37,283 nt of DNA. Origin: Bacillota bacterium. Its GTDB lineage: Bacteria > Bacillota > Clostridia > Acetivibrionales > DTU013. Position numbers and translations under genes: made by a program. Each line of letters starts with the position of its first letter. The first letter of the stretch is position 1. This document shows positions 1-7,480 of this stretch, piece after piece. The stretch is taken from the NCBI GenBank assembly GCA_023411645.1, contig JAEYON010000016.1:1-37283 (forward strand), read 5' to 3'. The notes below the pieces were generated by a model. It saw only the letters and a program-made list of their open reading frames with translations, was not told the DNA's origin and searched no databases.

Positions 1-196
1 ACCAAAAGTCAATTCCCCTATCACCAGCCCCGTCAACAAAATTTTCCTCATTGAGATTATAACCCATCCATTCAGCTGTAATACGCACTAAAGATTGCTC
101 AAAAACTAACCCAGAATCGTCTGATAGTGATAATATGTTTTTTATATATTCATTTTGTAAATTATCATAAAATACTGAAATCTCACTCACACTCAT
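1..196 (-). CDS. N-terminus of an AIPR-like (abortive-infection phage resistance type) protein, cut by the window edge
   Basis: The first 65 codons are visible; the gene runs out of the left edge. The ATG at 194-196 is preceded by AGGAGGG seven bases upstream, so the start is solid. The peptide begins MSVSEISVFYDNLQ and reaches a motif reading DGAGDRGIDFW at residues 55-65. An acidic, glycine-rich DG-x-GDxGID segment near the N-terminus is typical of AIPR-family proteins, which are linked to abortive infection against phage, and of related restriction-endonuclease-like folds. The assignment rests on that short motif and the overall pattern, and the rest of the protein is not available. It lies next to a mobile-element remnant, which fits an accessory defence gene. 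Confidence 0.5.
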   Translation of the reverse strand, partial: MSVSEISVFYDNLQNEYIKNILSLSDDSGLVFEQSLVRITAEWMGYNLNEENFVDGAGDRGIDFW

Positions 197-354
197 GTTA
201 CAACCCTCCTAGTACATCCCAAGAAAAGCATAATTAGATGTTCATCTGTTTTTTCAAATTGCCATTCACATTATAGAAATAATTACCATTTACAACCATA
301 TATTAACTCTTTCTTACCAACGATAATCTTTGTATGAAAATACAACACAGGGAT

Positions 355-383
355 ATTATACCAATAATCGACAAGTAATACAA
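355..383 (-). promoter_or_regulatory. Putative sigma-A promoter for the AIPR-like gene
   Basis: On the minus strand a TTGTAT -35 (378-383) is followed after 17 bases by a perfect TATAAT -10 (355-360). The -10 is preceded by TGG, which gives an extended -10 (TG-n-TATAAT). It points to the gene starting at 196, leaving a leader of about 150 bases in which I see no clear structure. Confidence 0.5.
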
Positions 384-429
384 ATGCCTTTATTAATTAT
401 TTTTTTTTGACCAATTTTAGCCCCCATGA

Positions 430-863
430 TTAAGGATATTGATGCGGGTTACCATTTCCCCTCCTTTCCGGCAAAGTAACCGTTGCCTGTATATCTAATA
501 CAGCCTGTCTGAGCCGGTCAGCTTCAAGCTAGAATATCATCCGGTCGATATGACCCATCGTATTTGCCCTTGCAGCAATCTGATTCAAGTTGTTTCCGAT
601 AAGGCGAAGTTCCTTCATCATAGCTAGGTAGTCTGGCGAAAGCAGTTCCTTGGGTATATAGCGATTAATCAGAGTACGCAGATATCTTTCCTGTGAAAAT
701 CCGGTTTTTGCTACTTTCTTAAACTGCTGACATTCTTGTGAGTTTAATCGAAACGTTATTTTGATGTTTCTTTTAGCATAAAGTACCTGCTTGTCTGAAT
801 CGGGTGGTTTCTGAATGGCTGCAATTCATATATAACAATTTCCTGTACACGCTCCAGTTTCAT
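430..863 (-). pseudogene. Decayed parB N-terminus fused to a broken mobC (relaxosome protein) remnant
   Basis: Two fragments of a conjugative or mobilizable element are joined. Reading from the ATG at 861-863, about 23 codons match the start of ICE-type ParB proteins (MKLERVQEIVIYELQPFRNH), then the frame runs into a stop. From about position 790 a second frame encodes a MobC-like relaxosome protein. Its N-terminal stretch IKITFRLNSQECQQFKKVAK is followed by SQERYLRTLINRYIP and LRLIGNNLNQIAARANTMGH, which is the conserved MobC core. This frame has an in-frame TAG at 529-531 and then continues as LEADRLRQAVLDIQATVTLP to a stop at 430-432. An internal deletion, a frame change and the nonsense codon make both genes non-functional. 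No relaxase follows. Confidence 0.7.
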
Positions 864-1076
864 CTACCTTCACCCCCTTTCCCACAGGGGACGGCAAGCA
901 GAATATCAAAACTTCATTCTGAGGCTTTCTCGAAGATCATTCTCAGGCTAACAATATAACTTTTATCAGCTTTACGCATCTTCATTTTTCTTCTGCTTTC
1001 ACAGAATTATGATTTAGCACTCTATGTGGTAGCACTCTTTTTATTACTGATAGTATAATAAAGTGGGTGATTTTAT
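864..1076. other. Intergenic stretch, no gene recognised
   Basis: I see no supported ORF or conserved RNA here. A TATAAT at 1054-1059 lies 17 bases before the TTG start of the small plus-strand gene and could be its -10, but there is no convincing -35. Two direct copies of TAGCACTC occur around 1015-1038. They are not in the inverted arrangement of a CIRCE operator. Confidence 0.4.
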
Positions 1077-1265
1077 TTGGAGTTAAGATTTAGTGCTACT
1101 CAGATTGCAATAATAGCGGCTGTTTTAATCATTATTGCTGATATCATAGCCCTTATAGCAGCTTTGGCGGCCTATGACGAGGAACAAGAAAAAGATGAGG
1201 CCACCAAAAACGATATAAAGAACCAAATCAAATACCTCGACAGCAGATTAAAAGCAATAAAATAG
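1077..1265 (+). CDS. Small single-pass membrane protein with charged C-terminal coiled coil, unknown function
   Basis: This is a 62-residue ORF starting at TTG, with a GTGGGTGA purine-rich sequence 5-12 bases upstream. Residues 8-32 form a very hydrophobic alanine/isoleucine helix (TQIAIIAAVLIIIADIIALI). Residues 33-62 are highly charged with heptad spacing (EEQEKDEATKND, then KYLDSRLKAIK), so the likely shape is a membrane anchor with a short cytoplasmic amphipathic helix. There is no Cys, no processing site and no bacteriocin leader. Small proteins of this general layout are common in clostridial genomes but I cannot assign a role. It is alone on its strand beside the mobile-element scar. 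The clean hydrophobic-to-charged pattern argues for a real gene, while the TTG start and missing -35 lower confidence. Confidence 0.5.
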   Translation: MELRFSATQIAIIAAVLIIIADIIALIAALAAYDEEQEKDEATKNDIKNQIKYLDSRLKAIK

Positions 1266-1366
1266 GTAGTTAGCATACTTTTCTGTTTCTGCATCAGAAC
1301 GGCAGTGCACTTTTCTCTGTCTTCCTGATCCACAGGCCATACAATAAACTAACTCTTATCACAACT

Positions 1367-2155
1367 TTAAATCAGCCTGTCTTTGCGAAAGCCCGCCGTT
1401 ATAAAGCGCCATATTGCCTTTCTGTTTGTCAGCCAGGCAATTTGCGTGTCGTTCTTGGTATTGCTGAGCATTCTTGGTATAAAAAATTTTGCTACTGTTT
1501 CTGGTTTGTCTGCCAGTATGTTGAATAACTTTCTGAACTTTTCATCTGAGATGACTTCCGCCTGTTCTCCATCAGGAGTTTTTGTAATAAAATCTGTCAA
1601 CATCATACCAGGCGATAGTCGCCCGGCTATTACGCCGGTACCCTCCAGCTCCCTGGCAAGCCCTTTCGTAAAGTACGTTAACGCGTGCTTGGTGGTTCCG
1701 TACAGTACTGTTTTGAGTTGTATCATGTTGTTTGAGCCAAGGCCTTCCATGTTGTATATCGCGCCATACCCCTGTTTTAGCATCCCCGCTGCCGCTATTT
1801 GTGAACCGTATATCATTCCGGTAATATTAGTATGAATAATATTTTCCGTGTAGGTTTCGCCCACTTCCCACGAAAACATGTGCGGCGCGTTTTGCCCTGC
1901 GTTATTAATCCATATATCAATCCCATTCCACTGCGCCAGAGATATATCCCAAAGGTTTTGCAAGCTTGCTTTTTCCTGGACATTGCATGGAACATAGATG
2001 TATTTCCCCATAAATGGCGATAGTGCATCATGAGATTCATCTGTCAGCGCTTTGCCTCTGCCGGACAGCGTAACATTACATCCAGCTTGTAAAAACTCCC
2101 TTGCCATAGAAAAACCAATTCCGCGTGTACTGCCGGTTATCACAACATTTTTCAT
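1367..2155 (-). CDS. SDR-family NAD(P)-dependent oxidoreductase
   Basis: A 262-residue classical short-chain dehydrogenase/reductase. The Rossmann cofactor motif TGSTRGIG is at residues 7-14, NNAG at 84-87, and the catalytic Y152-x3-K156 in LYGTTK, with a candidate Ser at 141. The sequence YNMEGLGSN before the Tyr resembles the chlorophyll(ide) b reductase-like branch of SDRs more than the FabG branch, but that is only a subfamily hint and the substrate is unknown. The ATG is preceded by GAAAGG. The gene lies 13 bases after the flavodoxin-like gene and is probably cotranscribed with it, which suggests a shared redox function. I found no clear terminator after it. Confidence 0.85.
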   Translation of the reverse strand: MKNVVITGSTRGIGFSMAREFLQAGCNVTLSGRGKALTDESHDALSPFMGKYIYVPCNVQEKASLQNLWDISLAQWNGIDIWINNAGQNAPHMFSWEVGETYTENIIHTNITGMIYGSQIAAAGMLKQGYGAIYNMEGLGSNNMIQLKTVLYGTTKHALTYFTKGLARELEGTGVIAGRLSPGMMLTDFITKTPDGEQAEVISDEKFRKLFNILADKPETVAKFFIPRMLSNTKNDTQIAWLTNRKAIWRFITAGFRKDRLI

Positions 2156-2168
2156 AAATATGCTTCCG

Positions 2169-2654
2169 TTACCTTTCGTTCAACCATTCGAGTACAGGTT
2201 CGAGATTTTCCTCCTTAACACCGTCAAAACCGTTTTCAACAATATCAATCGATTCTTCAAGTTTTTCATCTTTGTCCTTGCGCCTTTTCAGCATCTTTAC
2301 AAACATGGACATCATGATTTTATCCATGCCTTTCAGCTCTTTCAAAGGGAAACACCCGCCGCGCAGATAAAAAAACGGTATGCCTTCAATCTTATTCCTT
2401 GTAATAACTGTCTCAGTATCTGGTTCAGCGTTTCGTGCGGAACCAGATCCACAAACAGCTTTGACATTATATTTTCGTGTTTTTTGAAGACCCTGTATCT
2501 TTCCGATTTTCATCCAGCCCAAAAAAATGATTTCTTCTCCATGATTGACCTTTGATAGTTCTTTTACACTGAAAGCCTTGAGTTTCGTCTTAGCAGCCAG
2601 CATATCAGCATACCTCTTTGTAAAACCCGTTTTTGACTCATAAACAATTACCAT
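2169..2654 (-). CDS. Flavodoxin-fold protein (HemG/flavodoxin-like)
   Basis: A 161-residue protein beginning MVIVYESKTGFTKRYADMLA, the FMN phosphate-binding loop of flavodoxins (S/T-x-TG-x-T) straight after the first beta strand. The layout resembles the Flavodoxin_5/protoporphyrinogen-oxidase-like group rather than electron-transfer flavodoxins. The C-terminal third is lysine-rich (MLKRRKDKDEKLEES), which is unusual for a soluble flavodoxin. The ATG has an AAGGAGAT Shine-Dalgarno nine bases upstream. It is the first gene of a probable two-gene unit with the downstream SDR enzyme. FMN binding is expected from the loop; the physiological electron partner is unknown. Confidence 0.75.
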   Translation of the reverse strand: MVIVYESKTGFTKRYADMLAAKTKLKAFSVKELSKVNHGEEIIFLGWMKIGKIQGLQKTRKYNVKAVCGSGSARNAEPDTETVITRNKIEGIPFFYLRGGCFPLKELKGMDKIMMSMFVKMLKRRKDKDEKLEESIDIVENGFDGVKEENLEPVLEWLNER

Positions 2655-2747
2655 TTCTAATAGATCTCCTTTGCGAAAAATTCGGTTTGCCTGTGCGTGC
2701 TCCTGATAATCAGTACAATGAGGGATTGTAAGCTTTGCAATTCTTCA

Positions 2748-5138
2748 TTAGTTTGAGGAAATCATCTCAAGTACGTTATCATACGAGGTCAGTTCCAGAT
2801 TGTCAGCAAGCTCAGGTTCGCTGAAAAGATAGCCCTGTGCTATGTCACAGCCCTCATTTATCAGGAATTCCAACTGTGTCCTATTTTCCACACCTTCCGC
2901 TGTAACAGTCAGATCCATATTATGAGCCAGCGATATCAGCGCCTTTGCGATCTTAGCCTGTTTTGAATTGCCTGTGATGCCGTGGATGAATGTCTTGTCT
3001 ATCTTCAGGTTGGTAATGGGCAGCAGCTTAAGATAATTCAGAGAAGAATAGCCTTTTCCGAAATCATCCAAAGACACCCCGATGCCCATTTTTCTAAAGC
3101 GTTCCATCGTGATAATGGTGTGTTCAAGATCCTGCATGGCAACGCTTTCGGTAATCTCAAGTTCAAGCCACTCAGCCTCTACCCGTGTCTCTGATATTAT
3201 CGAGCTTATTCTATCTACCAGGTCTGCCTGTTGAAATTGCTTTGCCGACAAATTGACAGAGATCTTTAGTTCTGGAAATCCGCCCGTGCGCCATTGGAAT
3301 AGCTGCATGCAGGCTGTTCGAAGAACCCACTCGCCAATATTATTTATTAGTCCAATCTCTTCTGCAATATGGATGAAGCTATCCGGCATAGTCCAGCCTA
3401 TATTTGGATTTGACCACCTTATCAGCGCTTCAACACAAACAACCTTTCCTGTCTCAAGATCAATTTGAGGCTGATAATATAAAACAAATTCGTTTCTGTC
3501 CGTTGCCTTTCTCAGATAGTTTTCTATCTTTAGACGCTCCATAATACGAAAATTTAGCTCGTGTGTATAGACCTGGAAATTGTTTCTGCCGGCCTCTTTA
3601 GCTCGGTACATTGCCGCATCGGCATTTTTCATCAGCTCATGAAGGTCAGAACCATCATTGGGATAGACTGAGATACCTATGCTTGCAGTAACATAAAAGT
3701 CCCGGCCGTCAAGGAGCCATGGGTGCTTGAAAATTTCCATTATTCTGGTCGCAAGTCTGTGTACCTCGTCCATGTTATTCACATTGGCCTGCAGTATTAT
3801 AAATTCGTCGCCTCCTAAACGTGCAAGCGAGTCGCTTCTTCTCAGTTTTAGCTTTAGTTCATTCCCTACTATCTTCAACAATTCATCCCCATAGGTATGT
3901 CCCAGTGTGTCATTAATTGTCTTGAAATTATCAAGATCCAGAAAAAATACAGCGACACTTCTGCCCTTTCTCTGTGCAGCCGCCGCTGCAACGATAAACC
4001 TGTCTGTCAGAAGGGTCCTGTTCGGCAGTCCTGTCATGGAATCGTAGTAGGCGAGTTGATGGATTTTTTCATCTGAAAGCCGCTGCTCAGTAATGTCTGT
4101 AATGGAACCGGCCGCCCTGACGGGAATGCCTCCCTCGTCCCATATGGCCATTCCCCTTGTTCTGACCCACTTTTCTTTGCCGTCTGGGGTTTTAACTCTA
4201 TATTCTATTTGCAGATGCTTTTTCTGGGGTTCGGTAATATATTTATTCAGTGTCCTGACGAATCTATCAAGATCATCGCGGTGAATACTGCTAAACCATT
4301 TTTCGATAGACATATACTCCTGTTCTGAGTCAAAGCCTAAAATCAAACGGCTTCTTGCTGACATAAACAGCTTGCCATCCCTTCCGTCCCAATCCCAAAT
4401 GCCGTCATTTACACCTTCAACAGCAAGTCTGTAACGCTCTTCACTTCGCTTCAGTTCCTTACCTCTGGTATTGAGATCGTCATACTGCAGCTTAAGTTCG
4501 ATCTCTTTCGTAACCAGTTCATGATGGACCGACTCCAACTCCTGGTAACTCTCAGTAAGTTTGGATTCAGCCGTTTTTCGTCCGGTTATATCAATCCCCA
4601 TGGCGACGATGCTCAAGGTGTCATTCTCAGTGTCCCTAATAACGTCAATATTCCAAAGCACATGAATCAGCTTTTTCCCCTTCGTGATCAGGCTGGTCTC
4701 AATATTTTGAACATTCTGATTCTTCGTAATACACTCGGCAATTATCGTTCCAAGACTTGTTTCTCTATTTATAAATGGAATATCAGATATTTTCTTGCCT
4801 TCAACCTCTTTTGCCTGGTATCCCGAGACCTCCTGGGCGAACTTGTTGAATAGGACTACTTTGCCGTCAGGAGAACAGATAATTATGACAGTCTTCGCAT
4901 TTTCAATAATGCCATTCGAGACTACCTGTTCTTGAGCCAGCTTGTTTTTCAGATGTATAATGTAGATCTGAACGGCCACAAGCAGCAGCGCAGTAAAAAC
5001 GGCAGTAAAAATAATCATGCCCTTCGCAGTGCCGCTGATTTCAGAATCACCGGCGGCGGCAATGACTTTGGCCGAAAGCGCAAAAACAGTACTTAACACT
5101 GTCAGTAAAAATGACACTGTTCTACGATGAAAGCACAT
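2748..5138 (-). CDS. Membrane-anchored PAS-PAS-GGDEF-EAL cyclic-di-GMP protein
   Basis: A 796-residue sensor that could both make and degrade cyclic di-GMP. Two hydrophobic segments (about residues 8-28 and 39-62) anchor it. A PAS domain (about 75-190), a short coiled linker, and a second PAS/PAC domain (about 230-355, with the GIWDWDGRDG signature) follow. The GGDEF domain (about 365-535) has an intact LGGDEF active site and a complete RxxD product-inhibition site (RRSD) five residues before it. The EAL domain (about 545-790) keeps EALIRW, NLSAKQF, ITES, LDDFGKGYSSL, KIDKTF, AEGVEN and QGYLF, so the phosphodiesterase residues also look complete. The ATG has CAGGGGG upstream. It appears monocistronic, behind its own promoter. 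Confidence 0.93.
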   Translation of the reverse strand: MCFHRRTVSFLLTVLSTVFALSAKVIAAAGDSEISGTAKGMIIFTAVFTALLLVAVQIYIIHLKNKLAQEQVVSNGIIENAKTVIIICSPDGKVVLFNKFAQEVSGYQAKEVEGKKISDIPFINRETSLGTIIAECITKNQNVQNIETSLITKGKKLIHVLWNIDVIRDTENDTLSIVAMGIDITGRKTAESKLTESYQELESVHHELVTKEIELKLQYDDLNTRGKELKRSEERYRLAVEGVNDGIWDWDGRDGKLFMSARSRLILGFDSEQEYMSIEKWFSSIHRDDLDRFVRTLNKYITEPQKKHLQIEYRVKTPDGKEKWVRTRGMAIWDEGGIPVRAAGSITDITEQRLSDEKIHQLAYYDSMTGLPNRTLLTDRFIVAAAAAQRKGRSVAVFFLDLDNFKTINDTLGHTYGDELLKIVGNELKLKLRRSDSLARLGGDEFIILQANVNNMDEVHRLATRIMEIFKHPWLLDGRDFYVTASIGISVYPNDGSDLHELMKNADAAMYRAKEAGRNNFQVYTHELNFRIMERLKIENYLRKATDRNEFVLYYQPQIDLETGKVVCVEALIRWSNPNIGWTMPDSFIHIAEEIGLINNIGEWVLRTACMQLFQWRTGGFPELKISVNLSAKQFQQADLVDRISSIISETRVEAEWLELEITESVAMQDLEHTIITMERFRKMGIGVSLDDFGKGYSSLNYLKLLPITNLKIDKTFIHGITGNSKQAKIAKALISLAHNMDLTVTAEGVENRTQLEFLINEGCDIAQGYLFSEPELADNLELTSYDNVLEMISSN

Positions 5139-5196
5139 TATTCCCCCTGAAACCTATTGTAGTCTAACTACATCATGAATACTTTCTTCACTACAG

Positions 5197-5226
5197 ATTA
5201 TATATATAATGGCACTATTAAATCAA
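5197..5226 (-). promoter_or_regulatory. Putative sigma-A promoter for the GGDEF-EAL gene
   Basis: On the minus strand TTGATT (5221-5226) and TATAAT (5197-5202) are separated by 18 bases, about 60 bases upstream of the ATG at 5138. It lies in an AT-rich gap after the yteA-type gene. Confidence 0.5.
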
Positions 5227-5257
5227 CATTTTTGTATAATTCTTCAAAATTAAAAAA

Positions 5258-5899
5258 TTAATCAGGAAGCTGCCGACGATACTCATCATTGCTAACCTGG
5301 TCCATGTCGTCGACAATTCCCTGCTTGTCTGTCTTGTTCGTGTAGTATTCTTCATAGTCATGATAACCGCCAAGATCTTGCGGCCCGTCGGAGGAGCCGT
5401 ATTTCATCAGATCATTGAATTGATCCATCCCCTCATACTCATCATCCTCCTGACTGTTTAAATACTTTCTTCCCATAGGTGCGTCAAGGACAAGTTCTTC
5501 ATTGGGCCTTTCCTGCCGTCGTCTCTCAAAACTACCTTCATCCTCTTCTTCACATTGGATGCACATTTCAGCATATGGAAGCGCCTCCAGCCGTTCAGAT
5601 GGAATTGCCGCGTGGCAGCGCACACAGGTACCGTAAGTACCGTCCTCTATCCTACCCAGTGCGGACTTTATCTGGGCCAGAATGTTCTCCTCATGTACTT
5701 TTAAAGCAGTATTCATCTCGACCTGAAAAAGCTCGGATGCAATCTCTGCCGGATGGTTGTCATAATTTGAAAGCTCAGTTGGAGAATAAAGGTCTTGTTC
5801 CGCGGTATTATTTTCCTTCATGTTTCCTAATGTATGATTGATGTCTTCAAGCTGCTTTTCGAGAAGCTCTCTATAATGCTCTGTGCTCTTGTTGTTCAT
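5258..5899 (-). CDS. yteA: TraR/DksA-type C4 zinc-finger protein, YteA family
   Basis: A 213-residue protein with an N-terminal coiled region (HYRELLEKQLEDINHTL), the conserved LSNYDNHPAEIASELFQVEM segment, and a four-cysteine zinc finger of the DksA type (C92-x2-C95 and C113-x2-C116). The acidic C-terminal extension of about 90 residues is typical of the YteA family found in spore-formers. DksA-like proteins can act in the RNA-polymerase secondary channel, but the function of YteA is not well defined. The start ATG is preceded by GGGAGGT. It follows the DUF5665 gene by only three bases and is translationally close to it. Confidence 0.85.
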   Translation of the reverse strand: MNNKSTEHYRELLEKQLEDINHTLGNMKENNTAEQDLYSPTELSNYDNHPAEIASELFQVEMNTALKVHEENILAQIKSALGRIEDGTYGTCVRCHAAIPSERLEALPYAEMCIQCEEEDEGSFERRRQERPNEELVLDAPMGRKYLNSQEDDEYEGMDQFNDLMKYGSSDGPQDLGGYHDYEEYYTNKTDKQGIVDDMDQVSNDEYRRQLPD

Positions 5900-5902
5900 C
5901 TC

Positions 5903-6208
5903 TTACCTCCCTGGATTTTGAAGATTGTAATTTACAATACTTACGATATCGCTGATAAACTCTCCGATGATAGGCAGATTCCATTCCACGATGCCCCTCA
6001 AAATGTATAAAATAAATGCGGTAAGCAGCGTGAACCCAATGGAAGCGCCAAAACCCCTGGCCAGTCCAGCCATAAAGTTTGAAAAGAATACTTTTTTCGG
6101 ATGCTCCAGATAATGCACATAATCATTGAGCTTTGAGCGCTCCATGCTCAATGCAATTCGGTCGAGCTTTTTTTCCAGTATTCTGTATCTGGCTTTTTGA
6201 CCGAACAC
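5903..6208 (-). CDS. DUF5665 small membrane protein
   Basis: A protein of about 101 residues with an N-terminal coiled/amphipathic part (LEKKLDRIALSMERSKLNDY), a conserved HPKKVFFSNFMAGLARGFG motif, and one transmembrane helix (IGFTLLTAFILYILRGI). This matches the DUF5665 family of clostridial and bacillar inner-membrane proteins of unknown function. Two in-frame GTG codons are possible starts. The upstream one at 6220 overlaps the AGGTGAT Shine-Dalgarno itself, so the second GTG (6206-6208), seven bases further on, is preferred. It is the first gene of a probable unit with the yteA-type gene. A TATAAT lies shortly upstream, without a good -35. Confidence 0.75.
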   Translation of the reverse strand: MFGQKARYRILEKKLDRIALSMERSKLNDYVHYLEHPKKVFFSNFMAGLARGFGASIGFTLLTAFILYILRGIVEWNLPIIGEFISDIVSIVNYNLQNPGR

Positions 6209-6286
6209 AGACAGTATCACCTCTCCTGAATATCTAATTATAGAATTTCAATTTGAGCCAATTTTTATTAAGGGCATTTTTGGAGC

Positions 6287-6331
6287 AAAATAAAAGGACC
6301 CTCTAACAATAACTGTTATGGTCGGGTCCTT
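6287..6331 (-). terminator. Rho-independent terminator after ileS-aroB
   Basis: The stem AAGGACCC/GGGTCCTT (6294-6301 with 6324-6331) encloses a smaller ATAAC/GTTAT hairpin. On the minus strand it is followed by TTTTATTTTG. It lies 60 bases past the aroB stop and separates this unit from DUF5665. Confidence 0.8.
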
Positions 6332-6390
6332 ATTAGTATATTATTCCATTGCTCTTTGGGAAGCTCTTTTACCGTCCTGATGCAGATTTT

Positions 6391-7470
6391 CTACTGTACC
6401 AGTTCATCGAGTACTTCTCTGAGAAGAGCCTCATTGTCAAACGTACAGCGTATTACTTCACCGATCTGTTTGGGAAGGACAAAGCTTAGCCTGCCATCCT
6501 TGACCTTTTTATCATAAAACATCCTGTTAAAAATTTTCTGCGCATCCATTCCACTAGCCTTTACGGGAAGTCCTATCTTTTTTAGCATCTTCTCCACTCT
6601 TTCTGCCAAAGACTCATCAATCATACCTAGCTTAAACGCAAGACGATATGCGCCTGCCATTCCGACTGATACACATTCTCCGTGCAGCATAGTAAAGCCA
6701 GATTCGCTTTCCACCGCGTGACCGATAGTATGACCGAAATTCAGAAGCTCCCGGAGTCCTTCCTCCCGTTCATCCTGTTCGACTACCATTCCCTTGATCT
6801 TGCAGTTCATTTTTGTAAGATACGCCAGTACATTCTCATCGAAATTAAAGATCTTTTCAATATTATATTCGATGTACGCAAAAAAATCGGCATCAAGTAT
6901 CAGTCCGTGCTTTAGGACTTCCGCAAGACCTGATCTCAACTCCCGCTCGGGAAGCGTCCTCAGAGTGTTTATATTAATATACACAAAACGCGGTTGATAA
7001 AAAGCGCCAACCATGTTTTTGCTGCCTTCAAAATCAACGCCCGTTTTTCCGCCGATACTGCTGTCTGCCTGCGCCATTAGGCTTGTCGGTATCTGTATAA
7101 AGTGGATACCCCTCATGAAGGTTGCAGCCGCAAATCCCGTAATATCGCCTGTCACACCGCCTCCCAGCGCAACGAGCGTAGAATTTCTGTCGGCCTTGAG
7201 GTCAATGAGTTTCCTGTAAATACCACTTACAGTTTCCAGCGTTTTATTCTGTTCTCCCGCTGGAATCACATAGACCGATACCTCTGCACCCATGTTCTCA
7301 AGCTCTCTGGCACAATCCGCACTATAATACCGTTCTACATTAGTGTCTGTGACTATCAGCATTTTCCCGCGGAGTCTCGCATCGCTGCATGCCTTCCCCA
7401 ATCCGTTGATGTCAGTAGCAATATATATGGGATAACCTCTTTCACCCAAATTTAGATTCAATTTAACCAT
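6391..7470 (-). CDS. aroB: 3-dehydroquinate synthase
   Basis: A 359-residue cytoplasmic enzyme of the shikimate pathway that converts DAHP to 3-dehydroquinate using NAD+ and a divalent metal. The nucleotide-binding motif GGGVTGD is at 103-109 and SSIGGKTGVD at 137-146. The metal ligands are visible as E184 (AEVLKHG), H247 (NFGHTIGH) and H263 (LHGE). The length is normal for the family. The ATG has AGGTGA six bases upstream and lies only 10 bases after the ileS stop, so it is likely read through from the T-box-controlled ileS transcript. Other aro genes are absent from the window. Confidence 0.97.
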   Translation of the reverse strand: MVKLNLNLGERGYPIYIATDINGLGKACSDARLRGKMLIVTDTNVERYYSADCARELENMGAEVSVYVIPAGEQNKTLETVSGIYRKLIDLKADRNSTLVALGGGVTGDITGFAAATFMRGIHFIQIPTSLMAQADSSIGGKTGVDFEGSKNMVGAFYQPRFVYININTLRTLPERELRSGLAEVLKHGLILDADFFAYIEYNIEKIFNFDENVLAYLTKMNCKIKGMVVEQDEREEGLRELLNFGHTIGHAVESESGFTMLHGECVSVGMAGAYRLAFKLGMIDESLAERVEKMLKKIGLPVKASGMDAQKIFNRMFYDKKVKDGRLSFVLPKQIGEVIRCTFDNEALLREVLDELVQ

Positions 7471-7480
7471 TATACGTCAC

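Noticed and set aside
1015..1038. Two TAGCACTC copies, resembling CIRCE half-sites
   Set aside because: They are direct, not inverted, repeats with a seven-base gap, so they do not form a CIRCE operator, and no heat-shock gene follows.
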